Shown here one piece after another: positions 1 through 7,988 of a DNA stretch of 64,000 nucleotides; positions within the stretch are counted from its first letter, which is position 1, and the number at the start of each line of letters is the position of its first letter. This DNA is from Haloplanus sp. XH21 (GTDB lineage Archaea; Halobacteriota; Halobacteria; Halobacteriales; Haloferacaceae). The position numbers and the translations under genes were made by a program. The notes under the pieces are model-generated. The model was not told the origin of the DNA. It did not search any database and saw only the letters and a list, made by a program, of their open reading frames with translations. The DNA lies in contig NZ_JALLPL010000001.1 in the NCBI RefSeq assembly GCF_023276355.1, positions 1,736,001 to 1,800,000 of the forward strand, written 5' to 3'.

Positions 1-70
1 TGACCGAGACGGCGACGCGACGACAGCGCGTGGAGAATCGCGACCCGGTGTCTTGATCGTCCAACGCCGG

Positions 71-1303
71 TCAGGACCGCCGCGGACTGTCCGGCGCCAG
101 CGCGTCGTCGTAGATGGTGATGTAGAGGTCGGCGATTTCCTCGCGCGTCGGTTTCCGCGGGTTGTTGTCGGGCGACCCCGAGTCGATGGCGTCTTGGGCC
201 ATCTCGTCGACGACGTCGAGATACTCCTCGCGGTCGGGTACCTCGCCGAAGTCGTCGAGATAGCCCGTGAGATCCAGATCGTCACAGAGGCTGAGGATGC
301 CGTCGGCGGCCGCGTCGGCGGCCTCGCGCGTCGGGTCGTCGGCGTCGGCGGCGCCGAGGACCCGCGCTACTTCGGCGTACTTCTCCGGTGCCGCCATCGC
401 CGAGAAGTCGACGACGTAGGGGAGGATGAGCCCGTTCGCGAGGCCGTGCGGGATGTGGAGCTGAGCCCCCAGCGGGCGCGCGAGGCCGTGGACCAGCGCG
501 ACCGAGGCGTTGGTGAAGGCCTGCCCCGCCTGGAGTTGGCCGACCATCATGTCGGCGCGGGCGTCGAGGTCGTCGCCGTTGGCCCACGCGATCGGGAGCG
601 ATCGGGCGATGCGCTCCATCGCCGCCTCGGCGTAGCCGTCGGGGACGCTGTAGGATTTCACCGAGACGTACGCCTCGATGGCGTGGGTCAGGGCGTCGAT
701 GCCAGTGAAGGCGGTGTGGCTCTTGGGGAGCGAGACGGTGAGTTCGGGGTCCTCGATGGCCACGTCGGGGACGACGTTCGCGGAGACGATGAGGAACTTC
801 GTGGACGTGGACTCGTCGCTGACGACGACCGAGCGGGTCGCCTCGCTGCCCGTCCCGGCTGTCGTGTTGACGGCGATGAGCGGCGGGATGGGGTTCGGAA
901 CGCCCTCGTAGCCGGTGCGGTCGACGCCGAAGTCGCGGATCGACCCCTCGTTGGTCGCGAGAATACCGACGCCCTTGCCGGTGTCGATGGAGGACCCGCC
1001 GCCGAGAGTGACGATGACGTCGCCGTCGTGGCGCTCGTACAGCGCGTGGGCGCTCTCGATGTTGTCGACAGTGGGGTCGGGACGAACGTCGGTGTAGACG
1101 ACGGGGTCGACGCCCGCGGCTTCGAGGTGCTCAGTGATGGTCTCGCCGTGGAACTCGAAGATCTGTTCGGTCGCGACGACGAGCGCCGTATCGCCGTGAC
1201 GGGCGGCGTGTGCCCCGACTGACTCTACGGCGCCGACGCCGAGTTCGATCCGTCCCGGCGAGACGACCGTGCGCGCCTCGCTCGACAGTACGGTGTCGTG
1301 CAT
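71..1303 (-). CDS. Iron-containing alcohol dehydrogenase (410 aa)
   Basis: Group III (iron-type) alcohol dehydrogenase, expected to interconvert alcohols and aldehydes or ketones with NAD(P). The cofactor-loop motif GGGSSIDTGKG is present. A C-terminal block containing HGLARPLG and HIPHGLANG supplies the histidine metal ligands. The ATG at 1303 is chosen because the homologous protein begins near MHDTVLSS; a longer reading frame upstream would run into the divergent neighbour. A second enzyme of the same family lies at 2057-3262, so the two may serve one small-alcohol pathway. The substrate is unknown. Confidence 0.88.
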   Translation of the reverse strand: MHDTVLSSEARTVVSPGRIELGVGAVESVGAHAARHGDTALVVATEQIFEFHGETITEHLEAAGVDPVVYTDVRPDPTVDNIESAHALYERHDGDVIVTLGGGSSIDTGKGVGILATNEGSIRDFGVDRTGYEGVPNPIPPLIAVNTTAGTGSEATRSVVVSDESTSTKFLIVSANVVPDVAIEDPELTVSLPKSHTAFTGIDALTHAIEAYVSVKSYSVPDGYAEAAMERIARSLPIAWANGDDLDARADMMVGQLQAGQAFTNASVALVHGLARPLGAQLHIPHGLANGLILPYVVDFSAMAAPEKYAEVARVLGAADADDPTREAADAAADGILSLCDDLDLTGYLDDFGEVPDREEYLDVVDEMAQDAIDSGSPDNNPRKPTREEIADLYITIYDDALAPDSPRRS

Positions 1304-1387
1304 GTCACCCGCGAAATCGGGTTTGTGTCTCTTATAAGCTCGGTCGGGTGTCGAAGGTTTATCCCTGCGCCCCGCGGTGTGACGTGT

Positions 1388-2056
1388 ATGCCACAGGTCA
1401 GCGTCGAGACCATCGAGTCGGTCGGAGAGCGAACCGTCGCGATCGAACTCCGGACGCCCGAAGGGTTCGACGCCGACCCCGGACAGTTCGTCCTCGTCCG
1501 TGCGACCGTCGACGGCAGCGAGGAGCAACGCTCCTCTGGAAACCGGTCGGAGACCGGTGGCGTCGAAGAGACGGGGTACTACACCATCTCCTCGCCCGAC
1601 GTCGAGGAGACGTTGGAGATCACGGTCGAAGCCGCAGCGGAGGGCACGCTCGCGCCCTGGTTGGCCGAACGTTCACCCGGCGACACCGTCGAAATCGAGG
1701 GGCCCTTCGGCGACGTTCGGTACACGGGCGACGGACCGGTCGTCGTCCTCGCCGAGGGGCCGGGCATCGGTCCGGCCGTCGGCATCGCGGAACGCGCCCA
1801 GCGCGCGGGTCACGACGCGACGGTCGTGTTCTGGGGCGAGTCCCCGCCGCACCAGGAGCGCCTCGACGCCCTCGAAGACGAGGGGGGGACGGTCCTCCTC
1901 GTCGGGTCGCTCGACGAGGCGGCCGATATGCTCGCCGGCGTCGAAGACGAGACGGTGTACGTCTTCGGCTTCGAGTCGTTCGTCAGGGACGCCAAGACGG
2001 TCGCCGAAGCGGTCGGCGTCGACGACCTGCAGACCGAGAGTTTCGGCGCGCGGTAA
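1388..2056 (+). CDS. Ferredoxin-reductase-like FAD/NAD-binding protein (222 aa)
   Basis: Resembles the flavin- and nucleotide-binding part of the ferredoxin-NADP reductase superfamily. An N-terminal beta-barrel region carries GYYTISSP, the usual RxYS/T flavin site in altered form. It is followed by a nucleotide-binding segment with AEGPGIGPAVG. Residues about 43-60 are a low-complexity insertion whose DNA contains short palindromes. It starts at 1388, divergent from the dehydrogenase at 71-1303. It ends with no spacer against the stop codon of the opposite-strand gene at 2057. No iron-sulfur domain is visible, so the redox partner is unknown. Confidence 0.75.
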   Translation: MPQVSVETIESVGERTVAIELRTPEGFDADPGQFVLVRATVDGSEEQRSSGNRSETGGVEETGYYTISSPDVEETLEITVEAAAEGTLAPWLAERSPGDTVEIEGPFGDVRYTGDGPVVVLAEGPGIGPAVGIAERAQRAGHDATVVFWGESPPHQERLDALEDEGGTVLLVGSLDEAADMLAGVEDETVYVFGFESFVRDAKTVAEAVGVDDLQTESFGAR

Positions 2057-3262
2057 TCACCAGGCCGACTCCAGCACCGCGAGCACGTCGTCGTGGGTCG
2101 GATTCAGTCCGTCGGGAACGGTCCCCATCAGCGAGTCGTCCATGATTCGGTCGGCCACGTCGTTCAACTCGTCCCGCGCGAGGCCGTCGATCGACCGGAG
2201 TGCGGACGGCAGTCCCAGGTCGTCGCGCACGTCGGCAACGGCGTCGACGACGGCCGTCGCCACCTCGTCGTCGCTCAGGTCGTCAGTGGAAACACCGAGT
2301 GCCTCCGCGAGCAACCGCCGGCGGCCGTCGACTTCGTCGAAGAGAGAGCGCAGGACGTGCGGCGCGACGATGCCGTGGACGACGCCCTGATGCACGTCGT
2401 AGCCGCGGGAGACGCCGTGGCCGAAGGCGTGGATGATCGAGAGTTTGTACTGGCCGGGCATCGAGACGCCGTACTGGACACAGACGATCCCCGCCAGCAC
2501 GTCGTCCAGTCGGTCGGCGTCCATCGGCTCCTCGCGAAGCGTCGGGAGGCCGGCGCCCAGCAGTCTGAGGCCGCGGGCGGCGGTACCGTCGGTGACCGGC
2601 GTCGAGTGCCGCGTGTAGAGCGCCTCGATACCCTTATCGAAGCCGTTCATCGCCGAGGCCGTCAGCACGGACTCCGGCGTCGTCCGGTAGAGTTCGGCGT
2701 CGTAAAACAGGGCTGCGGGCATGAGCCGCGCGTCGCCGACGCCGCCGCTCGGCGCGTCGGACTCGTCGCCCATCCCGAACGTCACGCCCGCGACCACCGA
2801 CAGGTCGGCGCCAGCGAGCGTCGTCGGCACGGCGGCGATGGGGAGGGGATCGGCGTCGACGTCGAGCGACGCCTCCGCGATGGCCCGTCGCCCGACTGCC
2901 TCGGGGTCGTCGCGCGCGGCGAGGGTGGCGGTGACCTTCGCCACGTCGAGGGAACTCCCGCCGCCGACGGCGACGAGTGCGTCGACGTCCTCGCTGGCGG
3001 CCCGCTTTGCGCCGTCGATGGCCGTCCCGAGATACTTCTCGGGCGTCGTCTCGTCGAAGACGCCGGCGAGGTGGTCGCCGAGACCCGCCCGAACCGGGTC
3101 CATCACGGCGGGCGTCGATCCGACGGTCCGGCCACAGACGACGAGAACGCGGTCCCAGCCGTGCCGGTCGCACACCGCGCCGAGGTCGGCAACTGCGCCG
3201 GGACGGCAGACGATGGCCCCCGGTTGGTAGTCGAACGCGAACCGCTGGCGGTCGTCGCTCAT
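2057..3262 (-). CDS. Iron-containing alcohol dehydrogenase (401 aa)
   Basis: A second group III alcohol dehydrogenase, clearly distinct from the one at 71-1303. It has GGGSSLDVAKV for nucleotide binding, and HAFGHGVSRGYDVHQG with the metal-binding histidines. Its start overlaps the end of the acyl-CoA synthetase by 4 bp (ATGA type), so the two are almost certainly co-transcribed and translationally coupled. A plausible role is oxidising an alcohol to an aldehyde or ketone whose acid is activated by the neighbouring ligase. The actual substrate cannot be read from the sequence. Confidence 0.88.
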   Translation of the reverse strand: MSDDRQRFAFDYQPGAIVCRPGAVADLGAVCDRHGWDRVLVVCGRTVGSTPAVMDPVRAGLGDHLAGVFDETTPEKYLGTAIDGAKRAASEDVDALVAVGGGSSLDVAKVTATLAARDDPEAVGRRAIAEASLDVDADPLPIAAVPTTLAGADLSVVAGVTFGMGDESDAPSGGVGDARLMPAALFYDAELYRTTPESVLTASAMNGFDKGIEALYTRHSTPVTDGTAARGLRLLGAGLPTLREEPMDADRLDDVLAGIVCVQYGVSMPGQYKLSIIHAFGHGVSRGYDVHQGVVHGIVAPHVLRSLFDEVDGRRRLLAEALGVSTDDLSDDEVATAVVDAVADVRDDLGLPSALRSIDGLARDELNDVADRIMDDSLMGTVPDGLNPTHDDVLAVLESAW

Positions 3263-5265
3263 CGTGCCGCTTCGATGGCGTCCAGCGCCTCGGGGTTCTC
3301 GATGCTGCTCATATCCCCGAGTTCCTCGCCGCGGTACACCGACGCGATGGCGCGACGAATGATCTTCCCGCTCTGCGTTTTGGGCAGGGCGTCGACGAAC
3401 AGGACCTCACGCGGGCGGAAGGGCTTGCCGAGTTCCGCGCCGACGGTGTCCCGGATGGCCGCGCGCAGGTCGTCGTCCACCGTCGCGTCGGGGTCGGGGA
3501 CGACGTAGAGAACGACGGCCGTTCCCGTCGTCTCGTCGGGCGCGCCGACGGCGGCGGCCTGGTTCACCGCGTCGTGTTCCATCGCCGCTCCTTCGACTTC
3601 CGCCGGGCCGACCTTCCGCCCCGCGACGTTCAGCGCGTCGTCGGCGCGGCCGTGCAGGAACCAGAAGCCGTCTTCGTCTTGCTGCGCCCAGTCGCCGTGG
3701 TCCCAGAGGCCGTCCCAGGTGCTCCAGTACTCCGCCAGATACCGCTCGTCGCCGCTCCAGAGGGACTTGGTCATGCTCGGACAGGAGTCACGCGCGACGA
3801 GGAAGCCCCGTTCGTGGGTGTCGGCGATGGAGTCGCCGTCGCTGTCCACGATGTCGATATCCATCCCCAGGCCCGGCCCGCCGAGCGTGCAGGGCTTGAG
3901 CGATTGAATCGGCAGGGGCATCAGGAAACAGCCCATGATTTCGGTCCCGCCCGAGATGTTGATGATGGGCGTGTCGCCGCCGCCGACTTCCTCGAAGAAC
4001 CAGAGCCAGGACTCGGGGTCCCAGGGTTCGCCCGTCGACCCCAACACGCGGAGACTGGAGAGGTCATAGCCCTCGATCCATTCGTCGCCCCGCTTGCGGA
4101 GCGCGCGGATGGCGGTCGGCGAGATGCCGAACTGGGTGAGTTCGTGGTCGTCGATCATGCGCCAGAACCGGTCGGGGTTCGGATGGTCCGGCGCGCCCTC
4201 GTACATGAACACCGTGCCGCCGTGGGCGTGGGTGCCCATCAGCGACCACGGCCCCATCATCCACCCGATGTCGCTCACCCAGAAGAAGCGGTCGGCGGGC
4301 TTGAGATCCATCCCGAAGTACACTTCCTTGGCGGCCTGAACGAGGGCGCCGGCGTGGGTGTGGACGATGCCTTTCGGTTTCCCCGTCGTCCCCGAGGAGT
4401 ACAGCAGCATCGACTCCTGGCTGGAGTCGAGCGATTTCGTCTCGTATGCGTCGTCGGCCGCACCGACGCTCTCCGCCCAGTGGTCGTCGCGCGCGTCGTC
4501 CCACGGGATCTCGCCGTCGCTCGCGAGGCCGAGACGGTCGTAGACAACCGTCTGCTCGACGTGGCCCGCCTGCTCGATGGCCGCGTCGGCGTCCGCTTTC
4601 AGGCGGACGTGGTCGCCGCGCCGGTAGAAGCCGTCGCCCGTGAACAGGACGCGGGGTTCGGAATCGGCGATGCGGGTGGCCGTCGCGTCGACGCCGAACC
4701 CCGAGAAGATGGGCACCGCGATGGCGCCCACCTTGAAACAGCCGTAGAGGATGGCGGCGACTTCGGGCACCATCGGCATATAGAGGCCGACGGTGTCGCC
4801 CGTGCCGACGCCCCGCGATTCGAGGTAGTTCGCCACCCGGTTGGCGTCCCGGTGGAGTTCGTGGTAGGTCACCTCGCGCACGTCGCCCGGTTCGCCCTCC
4901 CAGATGCAGGCGACTTTGTTGCGCCGTTCGGCGTCCGTCGCGGCGTGCCGGTCGAGGACGTTGTGGGCGGCGTTGAGTCGCCCGCCGGGGTACCACTCCG
5001 TGAACTGCGGGCCGTCGGCGTCGTTGCGGACGGCGTCGTACCCCTCGTCGAACTCGATGTCCAGATAGTCGACGAGTTCGTCCCAGAACCAGTCGACTCC
5101 CGACTGCGGTTCGCCCTCCACCGTCGACGTGGTGCGCTCGATCAACTCGGCGTAGTCGTCGATGTCGTACGTCCGCATGAACTCCCAGACGTTCGTCGAC
5201 TCGACGAAGGACCGAGACGGGTGATAGACGACCGATTCCGTCCCGTACTCCCGTTCGCGTGACAT
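3259..5265 (-). CDS. AMP-forming acyl-CoA synthetase, acetyl-CoA synthetase-like (668 aa)
   Basis: ANL-superfamily acid-thiol ligase that activates a carboxylic acid as an acyl-AMP and then an acyl-CoA. The P-loop SSGTTGKPKG is near residues 291-299. The A5-type segment with GGTEIMG follows, and the C-terminal PKTQSGKIIRR carries the acylation-sensitive lysine. The length and the N-terminal FWDELVDYLDI-type extension fit the acetyl/propionyl-CoA synthetase subfamily. It is the first gene of a two-gene operon with the dehydrogenase at 2057. An 82-bp palindromic repeat lies just upstream. Short-chain specificity is an inference. Confidence 0.86.
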   Translation of the reverse strand: MSREREYGTESVVYHPSRSFVESTNVWEFMRTYDIDDYAELIERTTSTVEGEPQSGVDWFWDELVDYLDIEFDEGYDAVRNDADGPQFTEWYPGGRLNAAHNVLDRHAATDAERRNKVACIWEGEPGDVREVTYHELHRDANRVANYLESRGVGTGDTVGLYMPMVPEVAAILYGCFKVGAIAVPIFSGFGVDATATRIADSEPRVLFTGDGFYRRGDHVRLKADADAAIEQAGHVEQTVVYDRLGLASDGEIPWDDARDDHWAESVGAADDAYETKSLDSSQESMLLYSSGTTGKPKGIVHTHAGALVQAAKEVYFGMDLKPADRFFWVSDIGWMMGPWSLMGTHAHGGTVFMYEGAPDHPNPDRFWRMIDDHELTQFGISPTAIRALRKRGDEWIEGYDLSSLRVLGSTGEPWDPESWLWFFEEVGGGDTPIINISGGTEIMGCFLMPLPIQSLKPCTLGGPGLGMDIDIVDSDGDSIADTHERGFLVARDSCPSMTKSLWSGDERYLAEYWSTWDGLWDHGDWAQQDEDGFWFLHGRADDALNVAGRKVGPAEVEGAAMEHDAVNQAAAVGAPDETTGTAVVLYVVPDPDATVDDDLRAAIRDTVGAELGKPFRPREVLFVDALPKTQSGKIIRRAIASVYRGEELGDMSSIENPEALDAIEAAR

Positions 5266-5309
5266 GGCTGGAACTCTGCGCCGTGGAGTAAGAGGTTTTT
5301 CGTCGGTCT

Positions 5310-5391
5310 ATAGTAGCGTTTGGAACTGTTTGCACACCTGATCGCACGCAATCCTTCGATCAGGTGTGCGCTGACTTACAACGGCTACTAT
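5310..5391. repeat. 82-bp palindromic intergenic repeat, copy 1
   Basis: An imperfect palindrome with an outer stem TAGTAGC/GCTACTA and an inner stem GCACACCTGATCG/CGATCAGGTGTGC, joined by conserved GTTTGGAAC and GACTTACAA. A second copy of identical length lies at 27441-27522. There the outer stem is TAGTTGC/GCAACTA, a compensated change. The TAG of this copy, read on the minus strand, is the stop codon of the SDR gene at 5388. It may be a structured transcript end, a terminator or a mobile palindromic repeat. Confidence 0.8.
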
Positions 5392-6158
5392 TCGAACGCG
5401 TCGGCGGTGAAGCCGTCGTCGACGGTCAACACGCTCCCGTTGGTGTAACTCGCGGCGTCGCTGACGAGGTAGATGGCTGCGCCGACGATCTCCGCGGGGT
5501 CGGCGAGGCGGCCGGTGGTCGTCCGCTCGGCGATCTCCTCGTGGCGCGGCGTGCCCTCGGCGTAGGTGCCCGCGGTCTGTTCCGAGCGCACGAAGCCGGG
5601 TTTGACGGCGTTGACCCGGATCTCGGGGCCGAGCTCCTTCGCCGCGACGCGCGTCAGGGAGTCGACACCGCCTTTGGCCGCCGTGTACGGCACGAGATCC
5701 GGAATCGCGAGATCGTTCGAGATGGAGGAGATGTTGAGGATCGCTCCCTCGTCCATGCGCTCGGCGAACACCTGGGTGGCGCGGTACGTGCCGGCGAGTT
5801 GGACGTCGAGCACCGTCTCCCAGTCCTCGTCGGTGCCGTTCGCGAGGTTCGTCCGCGAGACGGCGCCCTGGGAGGTGACGAGGATGTCGATGCCGCCGAG
5901 CGCATCGATCGTGGCGTCCCGCAGCGCCGTGAGCGTGTCTCGCTCCGTCACGTCACAGGTCACCTCGACCGTCTCGGCACCGAGGTCGCGCAGTTCCGCC
6001 GCCGTCTCGGCGACGCTGTCCTCGCTCCGACTCGTCGCGACGACATCCGCGCCGTCGGCAGCGAACCCCCGGGCAATCGCTCGGCCGATGCCGCTCGTCC
6101 CACCGATCACGACCGCTCGCTTGTCCGCAACCGTCACCGGCGTGTGGTCGTACACCAT
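5388..6158 (-). CDS. Short-chain dehydrogenase/reductase (256 aa)
   Basis: Classical SDR of the FabG-like type. The N-terminal nucleotide motif GGTSGIGRAIA is followed by an NNAG-equivalent SQGAV, a catalytic Ser in ILNISSIS, and the YTAAK motif with catalytic Tyr and Lys. The length is normal for the family. The ATG at 6158 follows a short intergenic region divergent from the lyase gene. The stop codon lies inside an 82-bp palindromic repeat. The substrate is unknown; the neighbouring dehydrogenases suggest general alcohol or ketone metabolism. Confidence 0.88.
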   Translation of the reverse strand: MVYDHTPVTVADKRAVVIGGTSGIGRAIARGFAADGADVVATSRSEDSVAETAAELRDLGAETVEVTCDVTERDTLTALRDATIDALGGIDILVTSQGAVSRTNLANGTDEDWETVLDVQLAGTYRATQVFAERMDEGAILNISSISNDLAIPDLVPYTAAKGGVDSLTRVAAKELGPEIRVNAVKPGFVRSEQTAGTYAEGTPRHEEIAERTTTGRLADPAEIVGAAIYLVSDAASYTNGSVLTVDDGFTADAFE

Positions 6159-6271
6159 ACGCCTCCGTCACGCGGTGAGGACTTATACTGTCGGCCGTCG
6201 GCAGAGAGCGCCAGTCACAGCGCGACCCGCCAGAAGTAACCCTTTAGTACGGTCTGTCGATATCTGCGTGC

Positions 6272-7537
6272 ATGCTTTGGGAGAACACCGAGCACTCGGC
6301 GAGCGAGGCCACCCTGCAATATACGATGGAGCCGAAGGCGTTCGAGAACCGGTTTCTCCCGTACGACGTGCTGACGAACCTCGCGCACGTGACGATGCTG
6401 AACCGGCAGGGGTTCGTCACCGACGACGAACTCGCGGAACTCCGCGCGGCGCTCACGGACCTCTATCACGAGGCCGACGAGGTGGAAGGCGAGGACGTTC
6501 ACACCTTCGTCGAAGAGCAGGTCACCCAGCGGACGGAGGCTGGCAAGAAGATGCATCTCGCCCGGTCGCGCAACGACCAGATCTTCGTCGACACGCGTCT
6601 CTTCATGAAGGACGCGACCATCGACCTGGCCCACCGGATCCTGGCGTTCATCGACGCCCTCGACGAGTTCGCGGCGGAGAAGAACATGCTGATCCCGGGC
6701 TACACCCACCAGCAACAGGCGATGCCGTCCTCGACGGGGCTGTGGGCGTCGAGTTACGCCGACGCGCTCGTCGACGACCTGAAATCGCTGCGAGCGACCT
6801 TCCGCATCATCGACGCCAACCCCCTCGGCGCCGCCGCGTCGTACGGCACCACGCTCGACATCGACCGCGACCTGACGACGGAACTGCTCGGCTTCTCCCA
6901 GAAACAGCACAATCCGATCTACTGCTCGAACCGCGGGAAGCAGGAACTGCAACTGCTCCAGACACTCGATCTGGTGATGCTCGACATCCAGAAGATGGCC
7001 GAGGACCTCATCAACTTCTCGGAGGACCAGCAGTTCTTCGAGTTGCCCGACGAGTACTGCACGGGCAGCAGCATCATGCCCCAGAAGCGGAACCCGGACA
7101 TCCTCGAACTCGCGCGGGCGAAAGCCGAGGAGGTGTCGGCGAGCAAGGAGGCCATCCGGCGCATCATCGGCAAACTCCCGAGCGGCTACAACCGCGACAG
7201 CCAGCAGACCAAAGGGCACCTCATCGAGTCGGTGGATACGGTGCGGGCGACGGTCGACATCCTCACACCACTGGTCGAGGAGCTAGAACTTGCCGACGAC
7301 TTCGACATCGACGAGGGCATCTTCGCCGCCTACACCGCGAACCAGAAGGTGAAAGCGGGCATGTCGTTCCGCGACGCCTACCACGAGGTCAAGCAGAGCC
7401 AGGAGTACGAGGTGCACGACGAGGTGGCCGAACCGGTGCGACAGCCGCTCGGTGACCTGCGCGAGTTCTGGAGCGAGGAGCGGGCGGACTTCGACGCGAT
7501 GAGCGAGCGACTCCTGACCGCTGCCGACGAAGAATAG
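6272..7537 (+). CDS. Argininosuccinate lyase-like enzyme of the fumarase/aspartase superfamily (421 aa)
   Basis: The signature GSSIMPQKRNPD at residues 265-276 marks the fumarase/aspartase/ASL superfamily. HLARSRNDQ and GYTHQQQAMP match argininosuccinate lyase blocks (usually HTGRSRNDQ and GYTHLQRAQP). The protein is shorter than typical ArgH, and the usual opening WGGRF is absent. It is not beside other arginine genes. It may be the housekeeping ArgH of this lineage or a paralogue acting on another N-substituted aspartate. The subfamily is well supported; the exact reaction is not. Confidence 0.72.
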   Translation: MLWENTEHSASEATLQYTMEPKAFENRFLPYDVLTNLAHVTMLNRQGFVTDDELAELRAALTDLYHEADEVEGEDVHTFVEEQVTQRTEAGKKMHLARSRNDQIFVDTRLFMKDATIDLAHRILAFIDALDEFAAEKNMLIPGYTHQQQAMPSSTGLWASSYADALVDDLKSLRATFRIIDANPLGAAASYGTTLDIDRDLTTELLGFSQKQHNPIYCSNRGKQELQLLQTLDLVMLDIQKMAEDLINFSEDQQFFELPDEYCTGSSIMPQKRNPDILELARAKAEEVSASKEAIRRIIGKLPSGYNRDSQQTKGHLIESVDTVRATVDILTPLVEELELADDFDIDEGIFAAYTANQKVKAGMSFRDAYHEVKQSQEYEVHDEVAEPVRQPLGDLREFWSEERADFDAMSERLLTAADEE

Positions 7538-7622
7538 TCGCCTTATAGGATTATCGTAACTGGCCATCGATTCTCGCCGTGACGGGTCGGCGAGAATCGA
7601 TGATGACTCCCGATAATTCCGA

Positions 7623-7862
7623 TTACAGCGTCGGTTCGTCGTCGCCTTCATTGCGGATGGCGGGATCCTGCTGGTCCTCGACGACCTGCGTGAACAGATC
7701 TTCTTCGGCCTGTTCGGTCGACTCTTCGGTGGTGTACGCCGAGACGCCGAGCGAGAGCAGTTCCTCGACGGCCTGATCCCGGTTGATGAACTCCCCTTCG
7801 TTGACGAGCTGGGTGATCTCCATATCGACGTCGTCCGGTAGCGAGACTTCGGCGGAAGGCAT
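7623..7862 (-). CDS. Small CopG/RHH-like protein (79 aa)
   Basis: A short acidic protein opening with MPSAEVSLPDDVDMEI and then a helix pair (TQLVNEGEFINRDQAVEELL). This is the beta-strand/helix/helix pattern of ribbon-helix-helix regulators. The C-terminal third is acidic and probably disordered. A paralogue lies at 18051-18266 with the same first 40-residue plan. DNA binding is inferred from the fold pattern; no partner toxin is adjacent, so an antitoxin role is not supported. Confidence 0.7.
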   Translation of the reverse strand: MPSAEVSLPDDVDMEITQLVNEGEFINRDQAVEELLSLGVSAYTTEESTEQAEEDLFTQVVEDQQDPAIRNEGDDEPTL

Positions 7863-7988
7863 ATCGTCTAGTCCGGCGTTCCACCGTGTTAAAAACCCGG
7901 TTTCGTGAGAGTGATTGTGAATCGGCCGGACCGGCGGGCGAATATGTTCGCCCAGAGGTCGAGAGGGGCCGAGCCCGTAGCGTCGTCC

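Noticed and set aside
53..1222. Long plus-strand frame opposite the first alcohol dehydrogenase
   Set aside because: Low-complexity shadow of the minus-strand gene, which has full family motifs.
7623..7862. Antitoxin of a toxin-antitoxin pair
   Set aside because: It has a ribbon-helix-helix-like fold, but no small toxin gene adjoins either this gene or its paralogue at 18051.
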